A stretch of DNA of 64,000 bases from Woeseiaceae bacterium. GTDB lineage: Bacteria; Pseudomonadota; Gammaproteobacteria; Steroidobacterales; Woeseiaceae. The stretch lies in contig JAJFKS010000033.1 in assembly GCA_021773115.1 (NCBI GenBank), positions 186,001 through 250,000 on the forward strand. Reading direction: 5' to 3'. Below are positions 45,421 to 55,294 of the stretch, one piece after another. Positions within the stretch are counted from its first letter, which is position 1. Every line of letters starts with the position of its first letter. The position numbers and the translations under genes were made by a program. Below the pieces are notes generated by a model. The model saw nothing but the letters and a program-made list of their open reading frames with translations. It was not told where the DNA came from and did not search any database.

Positions 45421-46017
45421 TCATGACGCTTGCTTATCAGCGATAAACTCGGCGTAGCCGCGCAGGAAATCTCGCAACCGGGTTCGTAGCGCATCGTCTT
45501 TGATCGCGCCGGCCGCATCGAAAACGGTATTTGCCTGCGACACCATCAGCCTGCCACCGAACCATGGGCGCATGCGGAGCGTACGCAGTACGGGCAACCA
45601 GTGGTTTTGCGACAGGATCGTCCCAAAGCCGCCAGGCGACGCACCAATCACTGCAACGGGGCGATCCGCGAACACCGACGCGGGCTCGGTGCCGGGCCGT
45701 GACATCCAGTCGATGGCATTCTTGAATACGCCCGGGATACCGTTGTTGTATTCAGGTGTCACCAGCAGCAAACCATCCGAGGCGCTGACGCGCGACTTGA
45801 GGTCGATTACCGCGTCGGGCAGTCCTGACCTGGCCTCCAGGTCACCATCGTAAAGCGGAATGCCGTGCAGAGTGGCGGTATCGAGCTCAACCGGCGCATC
45901 GACGAGCGACGCCGCTGCCTGCAACAAAGCTGTGTTGTAAGAAGCGCTGCGCAAACTTCCTGAAATTCCCAGTATTTTTATCACGGCGCCAAATTTCGCT
46001 TTAGGTGAGACCTGCAT
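45421..46017 (-). CDS. NADPH-dependent FMN reductase family protein
   Basis: 198 residues from ATG 46017; a GTG at 45984 (VIKILGISGSLR) is an equally good family start. The FMN phosphate loop is GISGSLRSASYNTALL and the isoalloxazine contact TPEYNNGIPGVFKNAIDW. It is of the ChrR/YieF-type flavodoxin-like quinone or chromate reductases. It overlaps the end of the molybdenum hydroxylase gene by 17 bases, so it may belong to that operon. Confidence 0.9.
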   Translation of the reverse strand: MQVSPKAKFGAVIKILGISGSLRSASYNTALLQAAASLVDAPVELDTATLHGIPLYDGDLEARSGLPDAVIDLKSRVSASDGLLLVTPEYNNGIPGVFKNAIDWMSRPGTEPASVFADRPVAVIGASPGGFGTILSQNHWLPVLRTLRMRPWFGGRLMVSQANTVFDAAGAIKDDALRTRLRDFLRGYAEFIADKQAS

Positions 46018-48253
46018 TTCTTAAGGGTAGCTCGCGTACGCGCTTGCCGGACGCTGCGAAATAGGCATTCACAATGGCCGGCGCGATCGGTGGCACGCCG
46101 GGCTCGCCGACTCCACCCGGAGGTGCATCGGACTCTATGATATGGCAGTGAATCGCATCGGGTGCCTCGTTCATTCGCGTCATTGGGTAGCTGTCGAAGT
46201 TGCCTTGAACCACAGCGCCGTCTTTCGCTGTAATTTCGCCGTGTAACGCGAGGCTCATGCCGAAGATCGTCGCGCCTTCCATCTGCGCCTGCACGCGGTC
46301 CGGGTTTATGACGGTACCCGCATCGATGCAGGTCCACGCTTCATGAACGATGAGCTTGCCATTCTCATCAACGCTCACCTCGGCAACCGCAGCGACGTAT
46401 GACAGGAATGAGCGATGCGCTGCGATACCGAGGCCACGACCTTTCGGTAACTCCCGTCCCCAGCCCGCCATCTCGGCGACTTTTTTGGCGACTGCGGCAA
46501 GACGACCCGTATCAATGGGGTGTATTACAAGATCCTGACCGTAGTTGGTGTACTTGGCGCCGTCCGTTGCCGGGTCGATTTTTCGCGCCGGTCCGATCAT
46601 CCTCAGCAAGTGATCTTTCGGGTCTTCGCCTTTGACGTGTGCCAGCTCATCGACGAAACTACAGGCACCAAACGCATGGAAGACATTGCAGACGGACCGC
46701 AGCCAGCCAATACGCAAGTGTGCTTTCGCATCACAGGTTTCGAGGCGCATGTTCGGCACATGCCAGGGGCTGTCGAGAAGACCGAGGTCGAGCTCGAAGC
46801 CGCCCGGGTGGTTCGCGTCCGGTGCAAAGGTCGACATGATCGTCGGGAAACTCGTTCGCTGCAGCCAGCTCTTGGTGTTTCCGTCGGCGTCCATTCCGGC
46901 TCGGTAATATTGTGCGCTGACAGAATGCAGGTAGCCGTGGCGGATATCGTCTTCGCGCGACCACGTCACTTTGACCGGTTTGCCGCTCTCGCGTGCCAGC
47001 CACGCGGCCTCGGCGGCGAAATCAGGTTTTGATTTACGTCCAAACCCTCCGCCCAGCAAGGTGACATTGACGGTAACCTGTTCTTTGTCGACGCCTAGCG
47101 TTGCCGCAACAGTGTCGCGTGTGGCCTGCGGATCCTGTACGCAGGCCCATACTTCGCAACTTCCATCTGCATTGACACGAGCGGTCGCCGCCGGCGGTTC
47201 CATCGGCGCCTGCGACAGATGCGGCGCATAGTAAATCGCCTCATGTACGCTGGCCGTCTTGACGTCGGCATCACCACGCGTCAGAACCGCTGTTCCTGGT
47301 GCCGACGCTGAAGCGATCAGCGTTTTTTTATAACTCTCACTTTCGTAGACTGCATTCGCGCCGCGATCCCATTCGATAGCTAGCGCTTTGCGGCCTTCCG
47401 CCGCGGACCAGGTGTTGCTGGCAATCACGGCGATGCCGCCCTGAATGTTGAAAAACGCGGGCGCTGTTGGTTCAGGCATGCGCAGTACATCAACCACGCC
47501 GGCCACGGCACGTGCCGCGGTGTCGTCGTAGGACTTGACGGTACCGCCGAACGCCGGGCAACGCTCGATGGATGCATACAACATGTCCGGCACGACCGTG
47601 TCGATTCCGTACATGGCACGACCCGTCGTAAATGCCATGCCATCGATCGTGTCCATCGGCTTGCCAATGTAGCGATAGCCTTCGCGTGCTTTGAATGCCG
47701 CTGTCTTCGGCTGCGGCATACCTGCGGCAACCGCGACAAGCTCGCCGTAGCCGGCTGATCGGTCGCTCGCCGCGTGATGCACGGCGTGTTCGCGTGCATT
47801 GCACTCACTTGCTGGCACGCCCCACGTCGATGCCGCCGCCGCGATCATCATCTCCCGCGCTGTAGCACCTGCGTTTCGCAACAGATCAAAGTGCTTACGA
47901 ATGCTGGTTGATCCATCCGTGTTCTGGTCACCGTATTTTTCGTGACCGATGGCCTGGATGACTTGCACTTTGTCCCAGTCGGCTTCGAGTTCATCGGCGA
48001 TCACCTGCGGCAGTGATGTGCGAATGCCCTGGCCCATTTCGGAGCGGTGACAAATGATTTCGACAATGCCATCTTTGCGAATATTGACGTAAACATTCGG
48101 TGTGACGGAGCTTGCCGCTTTCGCTGCAGGACCCACTGCGCCTGGCTCGGGCTGGCAGGCGGAAGCAAAGCTGAGTGCAAATACCAGCCCGCCGCTGGCC
48201 TGGCCCGTGCGCTTCATGAATTCGCGGCGGCTGATCTTTTTGACGTTGTTCAT
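46001..48253 (-). CDS. Molybdopterin-binding subunit of an aldehyde/isoquinoline oxidoreductase (IorB-like)
   Basis: 750 residues from ATG 48253, overlapping the small-subunit stop by four bases. A Tat signal (ISRREFMKR and a hydrophobic stretch to ASAC) sends the folded complex to the periplasm. The xanthine-oxidase-type molybdenum domain contains [60 protein letters not shown] with the catalytic Glu. As in IorB/COG1529 single-subunit forms, no FAD subunit is encoded; electrons go via the 2Fe-2S subunit. Confidence 0.9.
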   Translation of the reverse strand: MNNVKKISRREFMKRTGQASGGLVFALSFASACQPEPGAVGPAAKAASSVTPNVYVNIRKDGIVEIICHRSEMGQGIRTSLPQVIADELEADWDKVQVIQAIGHEKYGDQNTDGSTSIRKHFDLLRNAGATAREMMIAAAASTWGVPASECNAREHAVHHAASDRSAGYGELVAVAAGMPQPKTAAFKAREGYRYIGKPMDTIDGMAFTTGRAMYGIDTVVPDMLYASIERCPAFGGTVKSYDDTAARAVAGVVDVLRMPEPTAPAFFNIQGGIAVIASNTWSAAEGRKALAIEWDRGANAVYESESYKKTLIASASAPGTAVLTRGDADVKTASVHEAIYYAPHLSQAPMEPPAATARVNADGSCEVWACVQDPQATRDTVAATLGVDKEQVTVNVTLLGGGFGRKSKPDFAAEAAWLARESGKPVKVTWSREDDIRHGYLHSVSAQYYRAGMDADGNTKSWLQRTSFPTIMSTFAPDANHPGGFELDLGLLDSPWHVPNMRLETCDAKAHLRIGWLRSVCNVFHAFGACSFVDELAHVKGEDPKDHLLRMIGPARKIDPATDGAKYTNYGQDLVIHPIDTGRLAAVAKKVAEMAGWGRELPKGRGLGIAAHRSFLSYVAAVAEVSVDENGKLIVHEAWTCIDAGTVINPDRVQAQMEGATIFGMSLALHGEITAKDGAVVQGNFDSYPMTRMNEAPDAIHCHIIESDAPPGGVGEPGVPPIAPAIVNAYFAASGKRVRELPLRNAGLT

Positions 48254-48708
48254 GACTGATCCTCCGCCGCGCGGTGTATGGCTGTACGAATACGGGTGTA
48301 GGTTCCGCAACGGCAAATGTTGCCGCTCATTGCGGAATCGATGTCATCGTCGGTCGGTTTCGGCGTGCGTTCCAGCAGGGCGACGGCACTCATGATCTGG
48401 CCGGACTGGCAGTATCCGCATTGGGCGACGTTCAGTTCACGCCAGGCAACCTGTACCGGGTGATCACCGTTTTCGGACAGTCCCTCGATCGTCGTTACCT
48501 TGCCGCCAGCGGCGGCGGACACCGGCACCGTGCAGGAGCGCGTCGGCTGTCCGTTGAGGTGCACGGTGCAGGCACCGCACAAGGCCTTACCGCAACCGAA
48601 CTTGGTACCGGTCAACCCGGCAAGATCCCGAATGGCCCACAACAGCGGCATCGCCGGATCTGCGTCGAGGCTGACTGCCTCACCGTTCAATTCAAATTCT
48701 ATCGCCAT
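48250..48708 (-). CDS. 2Fe-2S subunit of the molybdenum oxidoreductase (IorA-like)
   Basis: 152 residues from ATG 48708 ([10 protein letters not shown]); the frame reaches 48720. Plant-type cluster ligands C39, C44, C47 and C59 ([15 protein letters not shown] ... SCT) and the second cluster C97, C100, C132, C134 (CGYCQSG ... GNICRCGTY) are complete. It pairs with the IorB-like subunit, translationally coupled downstream. It has no signal peptide of its own, so it probably travels with the Tat-exported partner. Confidence 0.93.
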   Translation of the reverse strand: MAIEFELNGEAVSLDADPAMPLLWAIRDLAGLTGTKFGCGKALCGACTVHLNGQPTRSCTVPVSAAAGGKVTTIEGLSENGDHPVQVAWRELNVAQCGYCQSGQIMSAVALLERTPKPTDDDIDSAMSGNICRCGTYTRIRTAIHRAAEDQS

Positions 48709-48834
48709 TGGACTTTCCACCCCTGGTTGATTTCGCGTCGGCTATCAACTGATGACATTACCACGGCTATTCCGGGCGGGGTATGGTTTGCAAGAAACAT
48801 GCTTGCGAAGACGCAGGCGCCGCGATTGATTCTG

Positions 48835-50160
48835 TCAGTGCCCGCCCGAATGTTGTGCGGGCTCATCTCCACGATGGCGACGCAGGAACAATGCCTCAAG
48901 CGCGAACAGCGCACCAATCCCGCCAAATGCGATCACGAGGATGAGCGGATCCGCCAATCCCTTGAGAATCACGAATGCCACCAGAGTCGCCAGGTCCAAG
49001 ACGATGGCACTGACCAGTACCCAGGGCCGTGCGTTAACGTCCGCACGCAAGTGGCGCAACACACCCCAATGCACAGCAATATCCATCACGAGATAAAAAA
49101 TGGCGCCAAGTGATGCAATGCGACTGAGGTCGAAGAATGCGGCCAAAATTGCGGCGAGAACAACTGTGTAGACGAGTGTGTGTTGCTGAATACCTCCCGG
49201 CATACCGAAGTGCCGGTGTGGGATGATGTTCATATCCGTCAGCATCGCAAGCATGCGTGAAACTGCGAAGACGCTGGCAAGGACTCCCGATGCCGTCGCC
49301 ACAATCGCGATTGCGACCGTAAACCAAACGCCTGCATCGCCCATTGCAGGACGCGCGGCTTCCGCTAGCGAGTAATCTTTGGCCGCGACGATCTCCCCGA
49401 CCGTGAGTGTTGCACCGACCGCAAATGCCACCAGCATGTAGATGACCACACATATGCCGAGTGAGATAATGATTGCGCGACCAACGTTCTTGTGTGGATC
49501 CACGACCTCGCCACCACTGTTGGTAATTGTGGTAAAGCCTTTGTATGCGAGAATCGCGAGGGCCGCGCCAGCCAGGAATCCGGTTGCTGTTGTCTCTGTA
49601 GAAGGGCTATCGGCGATCGGTTGGAACGCAAACCCGGTAGCCCAAAGCGCCGCTCCGGCGAAGGCGACAATACCGCCAATTTTTATGACGGCAGTGACTT
49701 TCGATACGACACCGATGAATTTGTTGCCAGCGAGATTGATGAAGAAAGCTGCCAGAATTAGTCCAACAGCGAGGACCGGTACGAGGACACTGCGATTGTC
49801 GACGTCAAACAGCCGCATGGTATAGGTGCCGAACGTTCGAGCAACCAGACTTTCATTTATGATCATCGAAGCGGCCATCATCAGCGCAAACGCTCCAGTC
49901 ATTGTCGAATGCCCATAGGCCTTCTTCAATATCATCGCGACACCACCCGCCGATGGGTACTTGCTGGTCACCTTTATATAGGTGTAGGCGCTAAACCCAC
50001 TGATGATTGCGGCGAGTAGAAACGCGAACGGAAACAGCGGTCCCGCGAATTCGGCAACTTGACCAGTCAGTGCGAAAATCCCTGCACCGATCATTACCCC
50101 GGTACCCATCGCCACCGCCGCAGTTAGCGACAGACTATCGGCCTTGTATGATTCCGGCAC
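48835..50160 (-). CDS. APC-family amino acid permease
   Basis: 441 residues, about twelve membrane helices. The first helix motif GTGVMIGAGIFALTG is the substrate-binding G-(S/T/G)-G of APC transporters, followed by SAYTYIKVTSKYPSAGG, which is typical of COG0531 members. The last helices are followed by a short His-containing tail (QHSGGH). The substrate is not evident. It stands as a single gene next to the copper island. Confidence 0.9.
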   Translation of the reverse strand: MPESYKADSLSLTAAVAMGTGVMIGAGIFALTGQVAEFAGPLFPFAFLLAAIISGFSAYTYIKVTSKYPSAGGVAMILKKAYGHSTMTGAFALMMAASMIINESLVARTFGTYTMRLFDVDNRSVLVPVLAVGLILAAFFINLAGNKFIGVVSKVTAVIKIGGIVAFAGAALWATGFAFQPIADSPSTETTATGFLAGAALAILAYKGFTTITNSGGEVVDPHKNVGRAIIISLGICVVIYMLVAFAVGATLTVGEIVAAKDYSLAEAARPAMGDAGVWFTVAIAIVATASGVLASVFAVSRMLAMLTDMNIIPHRHFGMPGGIQQHTLVYTVVLAAILAAFFDLSRIASLGAIFYLVMDIAVHWGVLRHLRADVNARPWVLVSAIVLDLATLVAFVILKGLADPLILVIAFGGIGALFALEALFLRRHRGDEPAQHSGGH

Positions 50161-50199
50161 AGCACTCCCTCCTGATCGTTGTTCGTTCAGAATTCACTG

Positions 50200-52422
50200 T
50201 TATAGTTTCAATCGGCGCAAGCGTAGCGCGTTACCAATGACGGATACCGAACTGAGACTCATCGCAGCAGCCGCAATCATCGGGCTGAGCAAGATTCCGA
50301 ATACCGGGTACAACACACCGGCGGCAATCGGAATTCCGGCCGTGTTATACGCGAATGCGAAAAACAGATTTTGACGAATGTTTCGCATCGTTGCCTGACT
50401 GAGTTTTCGCGCCTTGGCGACGCCGAGTAAATCTCCCCGAACCAGCGTGACGCCAGCGCTTTCCATGGCGACGTCGGTACCCGTGCCCATCGCAATGCCG
50501 ACATCGGCTTGCGCTAACGCTGGAGCATCGTTAATGCCATCACCCGCCATCGCGACGACTGATCCTGCCGCCTGTAGCTCACGAACCACACGGTTTTTGT
50601 CTTCCGGCGAAACGTCGGCATGAACCTCATCGATACCGAGCTTCTGCGCCACAGCGTTCGCCGTGCCTTCGCTGTCGCCAGTTAGCATGACGATTTTGAG
50701 ACCGGCGCTATGCAGTTCTTTGATTGCTTCCGGCGTTGTCGCCTTGATGGGATCGGCGACACCGATAAGACCGGCTGCGACGCCGTTGACGGCAACGAAC
50801 ATGACCGTTTGGCCCTCGCTGCGATGCGCTTCGGCCTTCTCGGCTAGCGTCGCATCAAAGGCACCAACACGCTGCATCATTTTGTGGTTACCGATTGCCA
50901 CCGTATCGCTGCCGACGTTCGCCTCGGCGCCTTCCCCGGTGACCGAGCTGAAGTTGCTGGCGGAGTCGATTTTGACTGACCGCGCTTCGGCGCCAGCAAC
51001 GATGGCTTGCGCCAGCGGATGCTCGCTCGCCGTTTCGACGGCGGCCGCGAGGGCCAGTAGCCGATCCTCACTGAAGGCTTCGGTTGGGTCGACCAAGACC
51101 AGGCTCGGTCGACCTTCGGTCAAGGTGCCTGTCTTGTCGACGACAATCGTGTCGACCTTTTCGAAAGTCTCAAGCGCTTCGGCACTCTTGATCAGAATTC
51201 CCTGTTGGGCACCCTTGCCGGTGCCAACCATGATCGACATCGGCGTTGCGAGCCCGAGCGCACAGGGACAAGCAATAATCAGTACTGCCACCGCGGCGAC
51301 GGTCGCGTAGGCCATGGCGGGCGATGGCCCCCAGACAGCCCAGGCGATGAAGGTGAGGATTGCCACGACGACAACAGCCGGCACGAACCATGCCGCGACC
51401 AGGTCGGCTAAGCGTTGAATCGGCGCACGACTACGCTGGGCCTCGGACACCATCCGCACGATTTGCGACAGCAGTGTGTCTTCACCGACCTGTGTCACCA
51501 CCATGATGAAACTGCCAGTCCCGTTTACCGTACCGCCGATCAGTTTGTCGCCAGCCTGTTTATCGACCGGAAGCGGCTCGCCACTGATCATCGATTCGTC
51601 GACAGCGCTGCGACCGTCCTGCACCGATCCGTCGACCGGCACTTTCTCACCCGGACGAACGCGCAATCGATCACCGATGTGAAGTGCATCAAGAGATACC
51701 TCCTCTTCCTCACCCGTGTGCGTCAATCGCCGCGCAGTGGGTGGCGCCAACTCAAGCAAGGCACGTATAGCACCGGAGGTCTGGCTGCGCGCCTTGAGTT
51801 CGAGTACCTGGCCAAGCAAGACCAGCGTCGTAATAACAGCAGCCGCTTCGTAGTAAACAGCGACTTCGCCGAACGCATTTCGAAAGGTATCGGGAAACAC
51901 GCCGGGTGCGACGGTTGCGACCACAGAGAAAATAAAGGCGACGCCAACACCGAGCGCAATCAACGTAAACATGTTGAGGTTCAGTGTGCGGATAGAATTC
52001 CAGCCACGCACAAAGAATGGCCAGCCACCCCACAAGACGACCGGTGCGGCGAGTGCAAACTGTGCCCACTGGCGCCACTTCACCGGCAGAACATCCGCCA
52101 GTGGATTGCCGGGAATTATCTCACCCATCGCGTAAATGAAGAGAGGAAAAGAGAGCACCACGCTGACCCAGAAGCGCCGCGACATGTCATCAAGTTCGCT
52201 GGTGTCCTCTTCTTCGCTGACCATCACGGGCTCGAGTGCCATGCCACATTTCGGGCACGCACCCGGCTCATCCCTGATAACTTCCGGGTGCATTGGGCAA
52301 GTGTACTGCTGCGTTCTCGGAGTGACGTCTACGCGGTCCAGAGCCATGCCACATTTCGGGCAGGGACCAGCATGATCCGACTGCACTTCGGGGTGCATCG
52401 GGCAGGTATAGAGGGCGCTCAT
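50200..52422 (-). CDS. copA: Copper-translocating P1B-type ATPase
   Basis: 740 residues. Two heavy-metal-binding domains of the TCPMHPEV ... CPKCGMAL type lie at about 5-31 and 38-65, replacing the usual HMA domains. The ion path motif [11 protein letters not shown] is near 384-386, the phosphorylated Asp in DKTGTLTEG near 429, SEHPLAQAI carries the conserved HP, and [10 protein letters not shown] the hinge. [17 protein letters not shown] ends the last helix, as in CopA. It overlaps cueR by four bases and exports Cu(I) from the cytoplasm. Confidence 0.95.
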   Translation of the reverse strand: MSALYTCPMHPEVQSDHAGPCPKCGMALDRVDVTPRTQQYTCPMHPEVIRDEPGACPKCGMALEPVMVSEEEDTSELDDMSRRFWVSVVLSFPLFIYAMGEIIPGNPLADVLPVKWRQWAQFALAAPVVLWGGWPFFVRGWNSIRTLNLNMFTLIALGVGVAFIFSVVATVAPGVFPDTFRNAFGEVAVYYEAAAVITTLVLLGQVLELKARSQTSGAIRALLELAPPTARRLTHTGEEEEVSLDALHIGDRLRVRPGEKVPVDGSVQDGRSAVDESMISGEPLPVDKQAGDKLIGGTVNGTGSFIMVVTQVGEDTLLSQIVRMVSEAQRSRAPIQRLADLVAAWFVPAVVVVAILTFIAWAVWGPSPAMAYATVAAVAVLIIACPCALGLATPMSIMVGTGKGAQQGILIKSAEALETFEKVDTIVVDKTGTLTEGRPSLVLVDPTEAFSEDRLLALAAAVETASEHPLAQAIVAGAEARSVKIDSASNFSSVTGEGAEANVGSDTVAIGNHKMMQRVGAFDATLAEKAEAHRSEGQTVMFVAVNGVAAGLIGVADPIKATTPEAIKELHSAGLKIVMLTGDSEGTANAVAQKLGIDEVHADVSPEDKNRVVRELQAAGSVVAMAGDGINDAPALAQADVGIAMGTGTDVAMESAGVTLVRGDLLGVAKARKLSQATMRNIRQNLFFAFAYNTAGIPIAAGVLYPVFGILLSPMIAAAAMSLSSVSVIGNALRLRRLKL

Positions 52423-52814
52423 GATTCGCTCCTTTGAAGTTCACTCAGTATTGGGCAGTCGGGCCGATCGCCACCATCGCAGCGTTTCGCGAGGTGCGTC
52501 AGTGTATCCACCATGGATTGCAATTCGTCTATTTTACTGTGCAGTTCATCGATGTGCTTCATCGCCACGGCTTTTACCTGCCCGCTGCTGCGCCCCTGGT
52601 CATGCCACAGCGCAAGCAGCTCGGAAACCTGCGCCAGCGAGAACCCCAATCGGCGTGCGCGCTGAATAAAGTGCAAGGTATGCAGGTCACGTGCTTCGTA
52701 GACCCGGTAACCTGCATCGCTGCGCTGTGGCGGCTCTAGCAGGCCCACTTGTTCGTAGTATCGAATTCGTTTTGCGGAGACGCCGGTGGCTTCTGCTGCC
52801 TGTCCAATGTTCAT
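52419..52814 (-). CDS. cueR: CueR-type Cu(I)-responsive MerR regulator
   Basis: 131 residues. The MerR winged helix ([20 protein letters not shown] ... [10 protein letters not shown]) is followed by the dimer helix and a metal loop with C112-x7-C120 ([12 protein letters not shown]) and Ser77, the positions that mark monovalent coinage-metal sensors in E. coli CueR. Hg and Zn sensors use different residues. It is first in the operon with copA, and a CueR-type promoter lies upstream, so it is autoregulated. Confidence 0.95.
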   Translation of the reverse strand: MNIGQAAEATGVSAKRIRYYEQVGLLEPPQRSDAGYRVYEARDLHTLHFIQRARRLGFSLAQVSELLALWHDQGRSSGQVKAVAMKHIDELHSKIDELQSMVDTLTHLAKRCDGGDRPDCPILSELQRSES

Positions 52815-52866
52815 TGCCTCAAATCTCCGGCGATGGTTGTCGCCTTGTTGTTGCGCTCAAGGTGGA

Positions 52867-52897
52867 ATTCTAATCCTTCCCACGACGGGAAGGTCAA
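52867..52897 (-). promoter_or_regulatory. CueR-type promoter upstream of cueR-copA
   Basis: On the minus strand: TTGACC (52892-52897), then a 19-base spacer holding the dyad TTCCCGTCGTGGGAAGG, then TAGAAT (52867-52872). The overlong spacer with TTCCC/GGGAA halves is diagnostic of MerR-family copper promoters. It stands 53 bases before the cueR start. Confidence 0.92.
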
Positions 52898-52927
52898 GGT
52901 TATTTTTGCAACCTGTCCTGGCTCAGC

Positions 52928-53323
52928 TCACTGGCCACCGTCAATCCATTGGTAGAGCGGCAATGCCAGGAACGCAGCAACAGCCCCGACAATCCAGATA
53001 CCGATCGCCACCCAGAATATCCGGGTGTTCCAGCGGTGCACGATCTCACATTGTTCAGCGACCTCGGGATCGACCGGACATGCCCGACCAGGCCGAAAAA
53101 GTAACCACGCGGAGAACCCAAGGACAACGGCGCTACCGACGAACATCCACGCCTTGTACTTCGCAAGGACCACCAGGAACGGCATGCTCGAGAACAAGGA
53201 TGCCGAAACGGCCCCGAGGCCGAGCGAAACCAGGAAAATGGGCAACGCACAGCAAATCAGGGTCGTGGACGACGTGAAAAGTATCATCCACGCCCATCGT
53301 CTCGGCCGCGATGTGTCACCCAC
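52928..53323 (-). CDS. MerT-like metal transport membrane protein
   Basis: 131 residues, three to four membrane helices. The first helix carries the vicinal pair C24-C25 (STTLICCALPIFL), as in MerT. A cytoplasmic loop has C82 and C92 (ACPVDPEVAEQC). MerT accepts Hg(II) from MerP and moves it inward for MerA; no merA or merR is seen here, and the gene is read with an HMA-domain periplasmic protein and an OM protein from a CueR-type promoter. A role in copper handling is therefore more likely, but its direction is unknown. Confidence 0.8.
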   Translation of the reverse strand: MGDTSRPRRWAWMILFTSSTTLICCALPIFLVSLGLGAVSASLFSSMPFLVVLAKYKAWMFVGSAVVLGFSAWLLFRPGRACPVDPEVAEQCEIVHRWNTRIFWVAIGIWIVGAVAAFLALPLYQWIDGGQ

Positions 53324-53334
53324 TGATGCGCCCC

Positions 53335-53703
53335 TTAGTGCTTCGACTCGACGTGATGAACGTGATCGGCCGACGCGTCAGGCATATCGCCGTGATCAGT
53401 CTCATCGATGGTGCATTTTGCCTTCTTCTCAAACGAGCGAAACGTGAAACCCTTATCGAGGAACAATTGTTTGAGTTGCACATCGGTGAAAACTACCTTG
53501 CTATCGGCACAAACGAATATTGTGCCCGTCTCAAGATCGCTACCTACATCATGAACCCCGTCAATTTTCTTCAGTGCTCGCACAGACGTTGCGACGCAAA
53601 ACGGACAGGTTATGCCATCAACCCGGATGTCGTACTGTACGTCGTCGGCCAATGCCGTACTCGTCAATACGAAAAATACTGGCAACCATAATGCAGTTTT
53701 CAT
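53335..53703 (-). CDS. Periplasmic HMA-domain (MerP/CopZ-like) metal-binding protein
   Basis: 122 residues with a Sec signal (MKTALWLPVFFVLTSTALA). One HMA fold with GITCPFCVATSVRALKKIDG (C33, C36) binds soft metals. The C-terminus is His- and Asp-rich (DETDHGDMPDASADHVHHVE), adding weaker sites. It lies between the OM protein and the MerT-like gene, 11-13 bases from each, in one operon. Confidence 0.87.
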   Translation of the reverse strand: MKTALWLPVFFVLTSTALADDVQYDIRVDGITCPFCVATSVRALKKIDGVHDVGSDLETGTIFVCADSKVVFTDVQLKQLFLDKGFTFRSFEKKAKCTIDETDHGDMPDASADHVHHVESKH

Positions 53704-53716
53704 GTTCGTTGCTCCT

Positions 53717-54616
53717 TCAAAAATTGACCCGGATGCTGGTCAGAACGGAATAGTCGGGCTCCAGCGCAGTTCCGTTTAGATCACTAATGACCGGAAACTT
53801 GATACCGAAGTCCGCGATCCAGCGCTGAGTGGAATACTGAATGCCCGGTGTAAGGAAAATCTGAAAGCCACCGCTGTTCGGATTGAGAGCACCGCCAGTG
53901 TGATTGCGCTCGTAATGATTCACACTTAGCTCCAGCACTTCAAAGACGAAAGACTTCGTGGCCCTCGTGATTTGCCCTGGCGCCAAACGATACTGAAATG
54001 AACTTTCAAGGCTCGTAACATCACCGCGCTCGAATCCCTCCGCTTCGCGATTTGCGTCGTACCTCAGCTGCGAATCAAGAATCCATTGCGTGTCGGCCAT
54101 GGTGACGATGATGCCTCCGAAAACGTCTGTTGAGCCGTCACCGGTTTTACCATCTCGTCCAGTGGGCAGTCTGGCGCCAGCAAACGGCGCAACGCGAAAC
54201 GTACGGCCTGGCCCGTCATTCCGAAGCACTTCATAGCGAGCAAAAAGCGCTACATCACCGAGACCGGATTCCGACTGCCGGACGCTGCCAAACGTACTAT
54301 CCATATTGACCAATGGAAGCACCCCGAATACTGCCAGCCTTGAGGTCAAGCCGTAACCCAACACGGTTCTCACCTCAATACGTTCCACTTTGCGCCGGCC
54401 AGCGCCGCGACCGTCCGAAGAACGCGCTACAACCAGTTGCTCACGAATTATGACCTCACCCTTACTCAGCGGAAGCGCCGTATTGCTTGCAATGGGTGCG
54501 GATAGCGCCCCAGCCGGCAGGATCGCGTAGAGCACCCCTGCCAACAAGCACGCAAAACGAACATTCCGGTCTGCTCGTTGATACGACTGCGATTTGTGTG
54601 CGCACCCGATGCTCAT
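53717..54616 (-). CDS. Outer membrane transporter-like protein
   Basis: 299 residues from ATG 54616, downstream of the CueR-type promoter; a Met at 54721 lies inside that promoter and cannot be used. A signal sequence (FACLLAGVLYAILPAGALSA) precedes a beta-barrel with alternate strands (GLTSRLAVFGVLPLV, FRVAPFAGARLPTG, WILDSQLRYD, RWIADFGIKFPV) and a terminal RVNF. The GDVALFARYEVLR and PTG.DGKTGDGSTD segments are typical of meta-pathway/transporter (phenol-degradation-like) outer membrane proteins. It is first gene of the MerP/MerT-like operon. Confidence 0.82.
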   Translation of the reverse strand: MSIGCAHKSQSYQRADRNVRFACLLAGVLYAILPAGALSAPIASNTALPLSKGEVIIREQLVVARSSDGRGAGRRKVERIEVRTVLGYGLTSRLAVFGVLPLVNMDSTFGSVRQSESGLGDVALFARYEVLRNDGPGRTFRVAPFAGARLPTGRDGKTGDGSTDVFGGIIVTMADTQWILDSQLRYDANREAEGFERGDVTSLESSFQYRLAPGQITRATKSFVFEVLELSVNHYERNHTGGALNPNSGGFQIFLTPGIQYSTQRWIADFGIKFPVISDLNGTALEPDYSVLTSIRVNF

Positions 54617-54701
54617 CGAATTCACTGCCCGAAATTTACGTCGCCCTCGCGGGAATTGTTGATATGGTGAAACCGGTGTATCGGGTACTTCATGGATCCC
54701 C

Positions 54702-54732
54702 AGCTTAGTCCTTCCCGCCACGGGAAGGTCAA
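54702..54732 (-). promoter_or_regulatory. CueR-type promoter upstream of the OM protein/MerP/MerT operon
   Basis: On the minus strand: TTGACC (54727-54732), a 19-base spacer with the dyad TTCCCGTGGCGGGAAGG, then TAAGCT (54702-54707). Architecture and 19-base spacing equal those of the cueR-copA promoter; the inner bases of the dyad differ. It predicts copper induction of the three downstream genes. Confidence 0.9.
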
Positions 54733-54757
54733 GTCTTTTCAGGCGAAATGTCGCGAT

Positions 54758-55261
54758 TTAGTGTTTGTGCTCGGCCTTTTCTGTTTTGACCGGGCGCGAT
54801 GAACTGTGAGTGTGCACGACTTTCCAATCACTCCCGACGCGCCGAAACAGGAACGTCTCATAGCCACGACTGTGAATTTTTCGGCCGTCGGACTTGACCA
54901 CGGCGATAACCTCCACATCCGCAACGGCCCACGCAAACTGTCCTTCGACATGTGTTTCAATGTTTGACAAATTAAGCTCAAACCCGTCCAGCGCGTCGCC
55001 CTCGGGTACCACGTGATGATCAATCAGATCACTCAGCCCGACGTTTTGGCCACCACTCTCCACGTAACGCGCGCCGTCAAAGTCCAGAAAGTGATCGCGA
55101 AACGGTGTGCCGTCCGCCTGTTCCCAGCCGCGTTCAATGGCTTGAATGATTTCGGTCAGCTCCTCAGCATCGGTGTCTTGTGCCTGTACGGTTGCGGTTA
55201 CTGCAAAAATCACGAAGGCACCTGCCGCGCTTCTCAAGACATTTGTCGTTGTTTTGTTCAT
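54758..55261 (-). CDS. Exported SnoaL/NTF2-like protein with His-rich tail
   Basis: 167 residues with a Sec signal ending VQAQD. A DUF4440/SnoaL-like fold: EIIQAIERGWEQADG, a beta core FAWAVADVEVIAVV and the final GSDWKVVHTHSSS. The tail KTEKAEHKH adds histidines near the THSS end and could bind metal. It lies between the multicopper oxidase and the MerPT operon on the same strand, in an island of periplasmic copper proteins. Function is unknown. Confidence 0.72.
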   Translation of the reverse strand: MNKTTTNVLRSAAGAFVIFAVTATVQAQDTDAEELTEIIQAIERGWEQADGTPFRDHFLDFDGARYVESGGQNVGLSDLIDHHVVPEGDALDGFELNLSNIETHVEGQFAWAVADVEVIAVVKSDGRKIHSRGYETFLFRRVGSDWKVVHTHSSSRPVKTEKAEHKH

Positions 55262-55294
55262 CAGTTATCCCCCAAAAAAAATATTTCCTAAATG

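Noticed and set aside
52928..53703. A mercury resistance (mer) operon
   Set aside because: No merA or merR, the regulator has the Cu(I) residues, and the promoter is of CueR type.
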